NCBI GenBank assembly: GCA_934141535.1 | Contig: CAKPCH010000005.1 | Span: 86,571-150,570 of the forward strand | Direction: 5' to 3' | Source: an uncultured Bacilli bacterium | Lineage (GTDB): Bacteria; Bacillota_I; Bacilli_A; RF39; UBA660 | DNA: 64,000 bases | Shown: piece after piece, positions 42,854 through 50,276 of the stretch | Numbering within the stretch: position 1 is the stretch's first letter | How the letters are laid out: every line of letters begins with the position of its first letter | Made by a program: the position numbers and the translations under genes | Notes under the pieces: model-generated | Seen by the model: the letters and a program-made list of their open reading frames with translations, nothing else | Told to the model about the DNA's origin: nothing | The model's database searches: none

Positions 42854-43549
42854 ATGCTAGTATATGGAAAAAATGTTGCTTTAGAGTATTTAAATGGAAA
42901 TAAAAAAATAGATAAAATATATTTGCAAGATAAATTTAATGATTACAATATACTAAATATAATAAAGACTAAAAATATAAAAATACAAAATTTATCTAAA
43001 ATAGAAATGGATAAAAAGGTAAATGGATTACATCAAGGAATAATATTAAGTGTTCCTGATTATAAATATGCTTCAATAGATGAATTATTAGATAAAGATG
43101 ATTCTTTAATAGTAATGCTTGATCATATAGAAGATCCACATAATTTTGGAGCTATTATTAGATCTTGTGAAGCTGCTGGAGTTGATGGTATTATAATACC
43201 ACAAGATAGGAGTGTTGAAGTTAATGCAACAGTTATAAAAACAAGTGTAGGTACAACAGAAAAAATGAAAATAATAAGAGTTACTAATTTAGTAAACACA
43301 ATAAAATTATTAAAAAATAATGGTTATTGGATATTTGGTACTGATATGATAGGTAGTGATTATACTACACTTGATTATAAAGGAAAAACTTGTATAATAT
43401 GTGGTAATGAAGGCAGTGGAATGTCAAAGTTAGTTAAAGATAATTGTGACTTTATAGCAAGTATTCCTCTTCGTGGTGAAGTAAATAGTTTAAATGCATC
43501 TGTAGCAACCGCTATTATAATATTCGAGGCAATAAAACAAAGAGGTTAA
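42854..43549 (+). CDS. rlmB: 23S rRNA (guanosine-2'-O-)-methyltransferase, SpoU/TrmH family
   Basis: The protein has an L30e-like N-terminal substrate-binding domain and a SPOUT (knotted) domain with LDHIEDPHNFGAIIRSCEAAGVDGIIIP (motif 1), IIICGNEGSGMSKLV-like motif 2 and IASIPLRGEVNSLNASVATAI motif 3. It uses S-adenosylmethionine to methylate rRNA. RlmB is chosen over TrmL by position between mrnC and sigH. The start is preceded by aaaaaggagaattagt. Confidence 0.93.
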   Translation: MLVYGKNVALEYLNGNKKIDKIYLQDKFNDYNILNIIKTKNIKIQNLSKIEMDKKVNGLHQGIILSVPDYKYASIDELLDKDDSLIVMLDHIEDPHNFGAIIRSCEAAGVDGIIIPQDRSVEVNATVIKTSVGTTEKMKIIRVTNLVNTIKLLKNNGYWIFGTDMIGSDYTTLDYKGKTCIICGNEGSGMSKLVKDNCDFIASIPLRGEVNSLNASVATAIIIFEAIKQRG

Positions 43550-43550
43550 A

Positions 43551-44141
43551 ATGAATTATAGAGATTTTAATGATTATGAATTAATAAATTTAATATCAGA
43601 AAATAATGAAGATGCTAATAACATATTAATAAAGAAGTATGAACCTTTAATAAATAAAATAGCATCCAAAATGATTTATTTTTGTAAGGGTACTGGAATA
43701 GATAAGAGTGATCTTATTCAAGAAGGAATGATAGGACTAAATCATGCAATAAATCAGTATCACGAACAAAAAAATATATTATTTTATACGTATGCTAAAA
43801 GTTGTATAGAAAGAAAAATGATAAGTGTAGTAATCGCAGCTAAAAGAAATAAAAATAAAATATTAAATGAATCTATTTCATATGATGACGAAGATAATTC
43901 ACTTATTAAAGTTTTAAAAGATTCATCTCCTAATCCAGAAGAAGTAGTAATATCAGCAGATATAAAAGAAAATTTAATAGGACAAGCTAAAAATAATTTA
44001 ACTGATTTTGAAAATCAAGTATTTGATTTATTAATATTAGGATTTAAATATAAAGAAATATCTTTAATGTTAAACAAAGATCAAAAATCTATAGATAATG
44101 CTATACAAAGAATAAAGTCAAAATTAAAATCTGCCTTATAA
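43551..44141 (+). CDS. sigH: RNA polymerase sigma factor SigH (sporulation/stationary phase)
   Basis: The 196-residue protein has sigma region 2 (ANNILIKKYEPLINKIASKMIYFCKGTGIDKSDLIQEGMIGLNHAINQY...FYTYAKSCIERKM) and region 4 (LTDFENQVFDLLILGFKYKEISLMLNKDQKSIDNAIQRIKSKLK). The start NYRDFNDYELINLISENNEDANN is like SigH, and the order mrnC-rlmB-sigH is the same as in Bacillus. SigH turns on early sporulation and competence genes there. It starts 1 base after rlmB. Confidence 0.9.
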   Translation: MNYRDFNDYELINLISENNEDANNILIKKYEPLINKIASKMIYFCKGTGIDKSDLIQEGMIGLNHAINQYHEQKNILFYTYAKSCIERKMISVVIAAKRNKNKILNESISYDDEDNSLIKVLKDSSPNPEEVVISADIKENLIGQAKNNLTDFENQVFDLLILGFKYKEISLMLNKDQKSIDNAIQRIKSKLKSAL

Positions 44142-44166
44142 ACTATTGATTATCAATAGTTTTTCT
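44140..44166 (+). terminator. terminator after sigH
   Basis: AAACTATTGA-tt-ATCAATAGTTT followed by ttctttatt. Confidence 0.85.
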
Positions 44167-44209
44167 TTATTAAAATTAAAATTTATAGTATAATAATATT
44201 GGTGATAAT

Positions 44210-45169
44210 ATGGATATAGAAAGTATAGAAATTAAAAGAAGTCCAAGAATAGTATTTATGGGAACACCTGAGTTTAGTGTACCAGTACTTGATGCATTAA
44301 TAAAAAATTATAAAGTTAAAGCAGTAGTAACACAACCAGATAAACAAGTAGGAAGAAGTGGAAAAGTAACACAACCTCCAGTAAAAGTTTTAGCGCAACA
44401 AAATAATATAGTAGTACTACAATTAACAAGAATAAGAGACCAATATCAAGAAGTAATTGATTTAGATCCAGACTTAATAATTACATGTGCATATGGTCAA
44501 ATACTACCAAAGGAATTGCTTGATTACCCAAAATATGGATGTATAAATGTACATGCTTCACTTCTACCTAAATTAAGAGGGGGAGCGCCTATACATAGAG
44601 CAATTATAAATGGATATAAGAAAACTGGTGTAACAATCATGTTTATGGCACCAGGAATGGATGATGGAGATATAATTACTCAAAAAGAAGTAGAAATAAC
44701 AGATACAGATACTGCTAGTACATTACATGATAAATTAAGTAAATTAGGTAGTGAACTATTAATAGAAACAATGCCATCAATACTAGAAGGTAAAATAAAT
44801 AGAATAAAGCAAAATGATGCAGAAGTTACTTTTGCACCCATAATTAAACCAGAGGATGAAAAACTAGATTTTAGTAAAACTACAAGAGAAATATATAATA
44901 AAATTAGAGGCTTAAATAGTTTTCCTGGAGCTTATATAATATTAGATAATAAAAGAATAAAAGTTTTTGAATCAGTTATTGCCGATGAATACTATCCAGG
45001 TAAAATAGATGGTGAAATAGTAAAAATATATAAAAATGGTATAGGTATTAAAGCAAGTAATGGAGTTATCATTTTAACAAAAATTAAACCAGAAGGAAAA
45101 TCACTTATGATGGCAAGAGATTATTTAAATGGTTTAAAAGAACCTTTAATAGGAAAAATAGTAGATTAG
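44210..45169 (+). CDS. fmt: methionyl-tRNA formyltransferase
   Basis: Fmt formylates the initiator Met-tRNA. The sequence shows RIVFMGTPEFSVPVLDAL, VTQPDKQVGRSGKVTQPPVK, DLIITCAYGQILPKELL, INVHASLLPKLRGGAPIHRAI (catalytic Asn and His), GVTIMFMAPGMDDGDII (catalytic Asp) and a C-terminal tRNA-binding domain (RGLNSFPGAY). The length of 319 is normal. It opens a run of five closely spaced genes that ends with gpsA. Confidence 0.97.
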   Translation: MDIESIEIKRSPRIVFMGTPEFSVPVLDALIKNYKVKAVVTQPDKQVGRSGKVTQPPVKVLAQQNNIVVLQLTRIRDQYQEVIDLDPDLIITCAYGQILPKELLDYPKYGCINVHASLLPKLRGGAPIHRAIINGYKKTGVTIMFMAPGMDDGDIITQKEVEITDTDTASTLHDKLSKLGSELLIETMPSILEGKINRIKQNDAEVTFAPIIKPEDEKLDFSKTTREIYNKIRGLNSFPGAYIILDNKRIKVFESVIADEYYPGKIDGEIVKIYKNGIGIKASNGVIILTKIKPEGKSLMMARDYLNGLKEPLIGKIVD

Positions 45170-45176
45170 GTGAGTT

Positions 45177-45830
45177 ATGTCATTTTTTAAGAGTATAAGA
45201 GAAAATTTAAAGGATCCAAGAAAGAAATCATTAACACTTTTAGCTATTTATGCAGTATTTTTTATCTTTGTATTTTTAGTACTTAATACAAAAGATAGTA
45301 GTAGTAATAATATTGTTAATAATGATAAAAAAGTAAATAATTATAATTTTAAAGTTACTTATAAATTAGATAACTTGATTGAACAAATAGATGGTTCATA
45401 TTATAAAGATGTAATATTATTTAAATATAATAATGAGTTATATTTTTATAAAAATAATAATGTTTATAAAATAAAAGATAATTATTATTATAATTCACAA
45501 TTAAAGTATGATTTGAACAAAATTCAAATAAATGAATTATATACTTTAAAAGATAAATTAACAGAAGAGTATAAAACTACATATAAAGATAATACTATAG
45601 AGATTAATTATAGTATAGATTCTAATACTTTGTATAATTATTTATATAATAAAGAAAGTAATTTATCTAATACATCTTATATCAAAGTAACTAAGAAAGA
45701 TGATAAAATTAAAAGTCTTACAATAGATTTGAATAGTTTAAATATATTTATTAAACAAATAGAAGTAGAATATACTGATATAGATAGTATATCAGAAATA
45801 GATTTAAGTAACTATACATATAGAGAGTAG
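45177..45830 (+). CDS. membrane-anchored protein of unknown function
   Basis: The 217-residue protein has a basic start, one membrane helix (residues about 20-38), and an Asn/Lys/Tyr-rich extracytoplasmic part of about 170 residues with regular beta-type alternation. I do not recognise the domain. No cysteines or catalytic motifs stand out. It lies 7 bases after fmt and 7 before murE, so it is in the same operon; an envelope role is inference from the neighbours. Confidence 0.5.
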   Translation: MSFFKSIRENLKDPRKKSLTLLAIYAVFFIFVFLVLNTKDSSSNNIVNNDKKVNNYNFKVTYKLDNLIEQIDGSYYKDVILFKYNNELYFYKNNNVYKIKDNYYYNSQLKYDLNKIQINELYTLKDKLTEEYKTTYKDNTIEINYSIDSNTLYNYLYNKESNLSNTSYIKVTKKDDKIKSLTIDLNSLNIFIKQIEVEYTDIDSISEIDLSNYTYRE

Positions 45831-45837
45831 GTATTAT

Positions 45838-47205
45838 ATGATTAATATAAAATCAGATTCTAGAAAGATAAAAAAAGGAGATATTTTTGTCGCACTTAGT
45901 GGTATAAGCAGTAATGGTGAAGATTATACAAAAAGCGCTATAGAAAGAGGAGCTAGTAAAATAATAGTTGAAAGTGATAATAAATATAGTGCTGAAACTA
46001 TTAAAGTTAAAGATACAAGAAAATATTTAATAGATTATTTAAAATCTAATTATGGTAAATATATAAATGATATGAACATTATTGGTATAACAGGAACAAA
46101 CGGCAAAACTACAAGTGCATATCTTATATATCAAATGTTAAATAAGTTAGGATATAAATGTGCATATATAGGTACAATAGGATATTATTTAGATAAAAAA
46201 GTGTGTTCCTTACCTAACACTAGTCCTGATATTTGTGATTTATATGATATGATAGTAACATCTCATGATATGGGATATAAAAATATAGTTATGGAAGTAA
46301 GTAGTCAAGGACTTGATATGGGAAGATTTGAAACTATTAAATTTAATTATGCTATATTTACAAATCTTACTCAAGATCACTTGGATTACCATGGTAATAT
46401 GAAAAACTATGCTTTAGCAAAACAAAAACTATTTTGCAGTTTAAAAGATAATGGTGTAAGTATTATAAATAGTGATGATGATTATAAATCTTATTTTGAT
46501 AAAAATAATGCAGTTTATTATGGTACTTCAGCACCCCAATATAAAATTAAAAATATAAATTTAGGTTATAAAACAAAATTTACATTATCAATTAATAAAA
46601 AAGATTATAATTTTACAACTTCATTAATAGGTAAATATAATGTTTATAATTTAGTGTGCGCTATAAGTCTTTTATGTGAAATGAAGATAGATATATCTAA
46701 AATAGTTTCATTAACAGATACACTTATGTCTCCACCAGGAAGAATGGATATAGTAAATTATAAAAATAACTTAATAATAATAGATTATGCACATACACCA
46801 GATGCTATGGAAAATATATATAAAACTGTAACTGAAATAAGTGAAGGAAATATATATACAGTATTTGGATGTACAGGTGATAGAGATAGAACTAAAAGAC
46901 CTATTATGATGAATATAGCACTTTTAAATAGTAATTATTCTATTGTTACTAGTGATGATTTACACAATGAAGATTTTAATCAAATAGTAAGTGATATGAC
47001 ATCAAATATAAAAAGTAATAAATATGAAATAATAAAAAATAGAAGATTAGCAATAGAAAAAGGTATAAGTTTACTTAAAAATAAAGATATATTATTAGTA
47101 TTAGGTAAAGGACATGAGGATGCTATTATAGTAGGAGATAAAAAAATACCTTTTAATGATAAAAATGTAGTTGAACAAATAATAAAATCTAAAGTAGAAA
47201 TATAG
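45838..47205 (+). CDS. murE: UDP-N-acetylmuramyl-tripeptide synthetase (MurE)
   Basis: MurE adds the third amino acid of the peptidoglycan stem. The protein shows SDSRKIKKGDIFVALSG, the ATP loop GITGTNGKTTSAYL near residue 83, NTSPDICDL (substrate loop), MEVSSQGL, NLTQDHLDYHGNMKNYALAK, DYAHTPDAMENI, FGCTGDRDRTKRPIM and LGKGHED. At the position of the DNPR motif that marks meso-diaminopimelate enzymes it reads DDLHNED (residues 373-379), so the diaminopimelate-binding Arg is absent. L-Lys or another diamino acid is therefore more likely. It stands in the fmt-gpsA operon, away from murD. Confidence 0.93.
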   Translation: MINIKSDSRKIKKGDIFVALSGISSNGEDYTKSAIERGASKIIVESDNKYSAETIKVKDTRKYLIDYLKSNYGKYINDMNIIGITGTNGKTTSAYLIYQMLNKLGYKCAYIGTIGYYLDKKVCSLPNTSPDICDLYDMIVTSHDMGYKNIVMEVSSQGLDMGRFETIKFNYAIFTNLTQDHLDYHGNMKNYALAKQKLFCSLKDNGVSIINSDDDYKSYFDKNNAVYYGTSAPQYKIKNINLGYKTKFTLSINKKDYNFTTSLIGKYNVYNLVCAISLLCEMKIDISKIVSLTDTLMSPPGRMDIVNYKNNLIIIDYAHTPDAMENIYKTVTEISEGNIYTVFGCTGDRDRTKRPIMMNIALLNSNYSIVTSDDLHNEDFNQIVSDMTSNIKSNKYEIIKNRRLAIEKGISLLKNKDILLVLGKGHEDAIIVGDKKIPFNDKNVVEQIIKSKVEI

Positions 47206-47212
47206 GTGAATT

Positions 47213-48181
47213 ATGAAAGTAACAATACTTGGTACAGGGGCATATGGTTTAGCTCTTTCAAAAATATTAGTAGAGAATAATAATGAAGTAGTTTTGTGGA
47301 CAACTTTTGAAAGTGAAAAAGAAGAATTAATAAATACAAAAAAGAGTAGCAAATTACCAGATTTTATATTAGATGATAATGTGTGTGTTACAACATCTTT
47401 AAGTGAAGCAATAATAAATAGCAAACTAATAGTACTTGCTATACCAACAGCATTTATAACTGAAGTTTGTAAAAATCTAAAAAAATATATCAAACCTAAT
47501 CAACATATATGTATAGCTAGCAAAGGTATAGAACAAGGAACTTGCTTATTTATTCATGACATGATAAAAAGACAAATAAAAACAAAAAATATAGGTGCTA
47601 TATCAGGTCCAAGTTTTGCTGTTGATTTAGTACATAAAGTTCCAATAGGACTTTCAGTAGCATCCAAATCTAAAAGAACAATTAAAATTATAAGAGATGC
47701 TTTTTGTAACAATCATTTTAAATTATATCCTACTAATGATATAATAGGAATAGAAGTTTGTGGTGCAGTAAAAAATATAATCGCAATAGCTTCGGGAATG
47801 ATAGATGGATTAGGCTATCCAATTTCAACACAATCTCTTCTTATAACAGAATCACTACACGATATAAAAGCTTTAATACATGCTTTAGGTGGTTCTAAAA
47901 AGACAATACTTTCATTTGCTGGCTTTGGTGATATATTACTAACTTGTACAAGTGAAAAGAGTAGAAACTATTCTTTTGGTAAATTAATAGGTAGTAAAGC
48001 TAGTAAAGATAAAATAGAAGAGTATAAAAATAAATATACAGTAGAAGGTTTATATACTTTAAAAAGTATTTATAAACTAATAAATAAAAATAAAATAGAT
48101 ATACCAACAATTAATATAATTTATGATATAGTATTCAAAGATGAAGAAATAGATAAGTTAATAGAGTATTTAATGATTTGA
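47213..48181 (+). CDS. gpsA: NAD(P)-dependent glycerol-3-phosphate dehydrogenase
   Basis: GpsA makes sn-glycerol 3-phosphate for phospholipids. The Rossmann start VTILGTGAYGLALSKILVEN replaces the more common GxGxWGxA with Tyr for Trp. ISGPSFAVDLVHKVPIGLSVAS, the catalytic Lys in EVCGAVKNIIAIASGMIDGLGYP and FAGFGDILLTCTSEKSRNYSFG are present. The length of 322 is typical. It starts 7 bases after murE with tataggtgaattATG and closes the operon. Confidence 0.95.
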   Translation: MKVTILGTGAYGLALSKILVENNNEVVLWTTFESEKEELINTKKSSKLPDFILDDNVCVTTSLSEAIINSKLIVLAIPTAFITEVCKNLKKYIKPNQHICIASKGIEQGTCLFIHDMIKRQIKTKNIGAISGPSFAVDLVHKVPIGLSVASKSKRTIKIIRDAFCNNHFKLYPTNDIIGIEVCGAVKNIIAIASGMIDGLGYPISTQSLLITESLHDIKALIHALGGSKKTILSFAGFGDILLTCTSEKSRNYSFGKLIGSKASKDKIEEYKNKYTVEGLYTLKSIYKLINKNKIDIPTINIIYDIVFKDEEIDKLIEYLMI

Positions 48182-48238
48182 CAAAAATAGGTATTTATAA
48201 TAAAATTAAAGTGTATTAAAAACACATAAGAGGTATTT

Positions 48239-48814
48239 ATGGAAGTAAAAGTTAAAAGTATTATAAATATATTTACTATAATAGATAATGAAATAAATTT
48301 ATTGTGCAAAGATAAAAAAAATATTATAGTCGACTGTTTAGATGAAGTAGAAAGTGTTAATAAAGAATATTTAAAAGAACATTTAAGTTCATTTGACATA
48401 AATTTAAATCAAGTCTATACATATAGTAAAAAGGATAAAGATAGTTTAAATATTTATATACTTTACTGTGATATAATAAAATATAAAGATTTTAAATTAA
48501 ATGGTTATACTTTTATTCCAATATCTAAATTAGAAAAAAATATAAGTTATGAAAAATCAATGGAATATTTAAAAAATACTATTGTATTAAATAGTGTAAT
48601 AAAAAAAATATATTATGAAGAATTTTCATTACCAGAAATACAAAAATTATATGAAGAATTACTAAATAAAAAATTTGATAGAAGAAATTTTAGAAAAAAA
48701 TTAATTAAACTAGATGTAATAGATGAACTTGATAAGACAGTTTCTTTATCAAGTGGAAGACCAGCAAAGGTATATAAGTTTAAAGAGATAAAAGAAAATA
48801 AAGTATTATTTTAG
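48239..48814 (+). CDS. NrtR-like regulator with degenerate NUDIX-type domain
   Basis: The C-terminal 60 residues (FSLPEIQKLYEELLNKKFDRRNFRKKLIKLDVIDEL...SGRPAKVYKFKE) are the winged-helix domain of NrtR-type regulators. The N-terminal 120 residues have the length and position of a NUDIX domain but no Nudix box, so it should bind a ligand without hydrolysing it. NrtR proteins control NAD-related genes in response to ADP-ribose-type ligands; the target here is unknown. The start has aagaggtattt upstream. A small membrane protein gene follows. Confidence 0.72.
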   Translation: MEVKVKSIINIFTIIDNEINLLCKDKKNIIVDCLDEVESVNKEYLKEHLSSFDINLNQVYTYSKKDKDSLNIYILYCDIIKYKDFKLNGYTFIPISKLEKNISYEKSMEYLKNTIVLNSVIKKIYYEEFSLPEIQKLYEELLNKKFDRRNFRKKLIKLDVIDELDKTVSLSSGRPAKVYKFKEIKENKVLF

Positions 48815-48823
48815 GAGGTATTT

Positions 48824-48949
48824 ATGAAGTGGGGAGTAAGATCTATGGCATGGTATGTATTAGTATTAATAATTGCATTCTTAGTATCACTTTATTATTA
48901 CATTCAATTTATAAATGATCCAACAATAAATAGATTATTCTTTAATTAG
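48824..48949 (+). CDS. 41-residue single-helix membrane protein
   Basis: ATG 48824 follows a strong site (ttaggaggtattt). The product begins MKWGVRSMAWYVLVLIIAF, has one membrane helix and a short tail (YYIQFINDPTINRLFFN). It starts 10 bases after the NrtR-like gene and is closed by a terminator. Well-formed signals on both sides make it a real gene. The function is unknown. Confidence 0.7.
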   Translation: MKWGVRSMAWYVLVLIIAFLVSLYYYIQFINDPTINRLFFN

Positions 48950-48967
48950 CAAGTTTATCTTGCTTTT
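48948..48967 (+). terminator. terminator
   Basis: AGCAAG-tttat-CTTGCTttt. Confidence 0.75.
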
Positions 48968-49015
48968 AATTTACTTTTATTTAATTTTAATATATAATTT
49001 AGATAGGTGGTTTTT

Positions 49016-49663
49016 ATGAGTCAAATAATAGAATTATTAAGAAGTATAAATTTTCAAATTCCTAAAGAATTAATATTTAATTATAAAAAAATGAATATTA
49101 CTGATAGTGAATTAATAATAATAATATATTTAATAAATCAAAATAATAATATATATAATCCTAAACAAATAAGTAATGATTTAAATTATACATTAAATGA
49201 TGTTTTAGAAATTATAAATTCATTAAATGATAAAAATATAATAAAAATAGAAATGAAAAAAGTAAATAATATTAGAGGCGAATTTATAAATTTAGATATG
49301 TTATATGAAAAGTTAGCTTTATCACTTACACAAAAAGATGATAAGAAAGAAACTAATGTTTATAGTATATTTGAAAATGAATTTGGAAGAACATTAAGTC
49401 CTATGGAATTTGAAATAATAAATAGTTGGGTTGATAATGGTTATAGTGAAGAATTAATTGTTTTAGCTCTTAAAGAAGCAACTTATAATGGGGTTAGTAA
49501 TTTAAGATATATAGATAAAATAATTTATGAATGGGGCAAAAAAGGTATAAAAACAAAAGAGGATGTAGAAAACAATAGAAAACAATTTAAAACTAAAAAT
49601 ACAAATAGTTCTAATAAAGAATTATTTGACTATGATTGGTTAAATGATTCAACAAATAATTAA
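49016..49663 (+). CDS. dnaD: DnaD-type primosomal protein
   Basis: DnaD helps load the replicative helicase. The protein has an N-terminal winged helix (LIFNYKKMNITDSELIIIIYLINQNNN...) and the DnaD C-domain (VYSIFENEFGRTLSPMEFEIINSWVDNGYSEELIVLALKEATYNGVSNLRYIDKIIYEW), followed by a tail ending FDYDWLN. ATG 49016 follows ataggtggttttt. It overlaps nth by 20 bases, matching the dnaD-nth order in Bacillus. Confidence 0.93.
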   Translation: MSQIIELLRSINFQIPKELIFNYKKMNITDSELIIIIYLINQNNNIYNPKQISNDLNYTLNDVLEIINSLNDKNIIKIEMKKVNNIRGEFINLDMLYEKLALSLTQKDDKKETNVYSIFENEFGRTLSPMEFEIINSWVDNGYSEELIVLALKEATYNGVSNLRYIDKIIYEWGKKGIKTKEDVENNRKQFKTKNTNSSNKELFDYDWLNDSTNN

Positions 49664-50264
49664 TTATCTAGATGAGTTATTTCCACATCCTAAATGTGAA
49701 TTAAATTATAATAAAGACTATGAACTTTTAATAGCAGTTATGTTAAGTGCTCAAACAACAGATAAAAGAGTAAATCAAGTAACTAATGTTTTATTTAATA
49801 AATATGATACTCTAGAATCTTTAAGTTGTGCTGATATTAATGATATTAAGTCAATAATAAAACCAATAGGAACGTTTAATAAAAAAGCCCAAAATATTGT
49901 AGATATTTCTAAATCTTTACTAAATGATAAAAATGGTATAGTACCTAATGATAGAAAATATTTAGAATCTTTAAGTGGAGTAGGTAGAAAGACTACTAAT
50001 GTAGTTTTAGCAAATCTATATAATTTACCTTTAATAGCAGTAGATACACACGTATCACGTGTTAGTAAAAGGTTAGGTCTTGCTTCATATAACGATGATG
50101 TTCTTGTAATAGAAAAGAAACTAAATAAAAAATTTCCAAAAGAAAAATTAAATAGATTACATCATCAATTAGTATTATTTGGTAGATATTATTGTAAGGC
50201 TCAAAAACCATTATGTGAAAATTGTAAATTAAAAAATATGTGCAAAGAAAAGGACAAAAATTAA
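49644..50264 (+). CDS. nth: endonuclease III
   Basis: Endonuclease III removes oxidised pyrimidines from DNA. The protein has LLIAVMLSAQTTDKRVN, the helix-hairpin-helix LSGVGRKTTNVVLANLYNLPLIAVDTHVSRVSKRLGL with the catalytic Lys and Asp, and a C-terminal [4Fe-4S] loop CKAQKPLCENCKLKNMC (C-x6-7-C-x2-C-x5-C pattern). It is coupled to dnaD and faces ponA across a shared terminator. Confidence 0.96.
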   Translation: MIQQIINYLDELFPHPKCELNYNKDYELLIAVMLSAQTTDKRVNQVTNVLFNKYDTLESLSCADINDIKSIIKPIGTFNKKAQNIVDISKSLLNDKNGIVPNDRKYLESLSGVGRKTTNVVLANLYNLPLIAVDTHVSRVSKRLGLASYNDDVLVIEKKLNKKFPKEKLNRLHHQLVLFGRYYCKAQKPLCENCKLKNMCKEKDKN

Positions 50265-50276
50265 TTTGTCCTTTTA
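50248..50276. terminator. bidirectional terminator between nth and ponA
   Basis: aaaaggacaaa-aattaa-tttgtccttttaa. It lies between convergent genes and overlaps the last bases of both. Confidence 0.8.
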
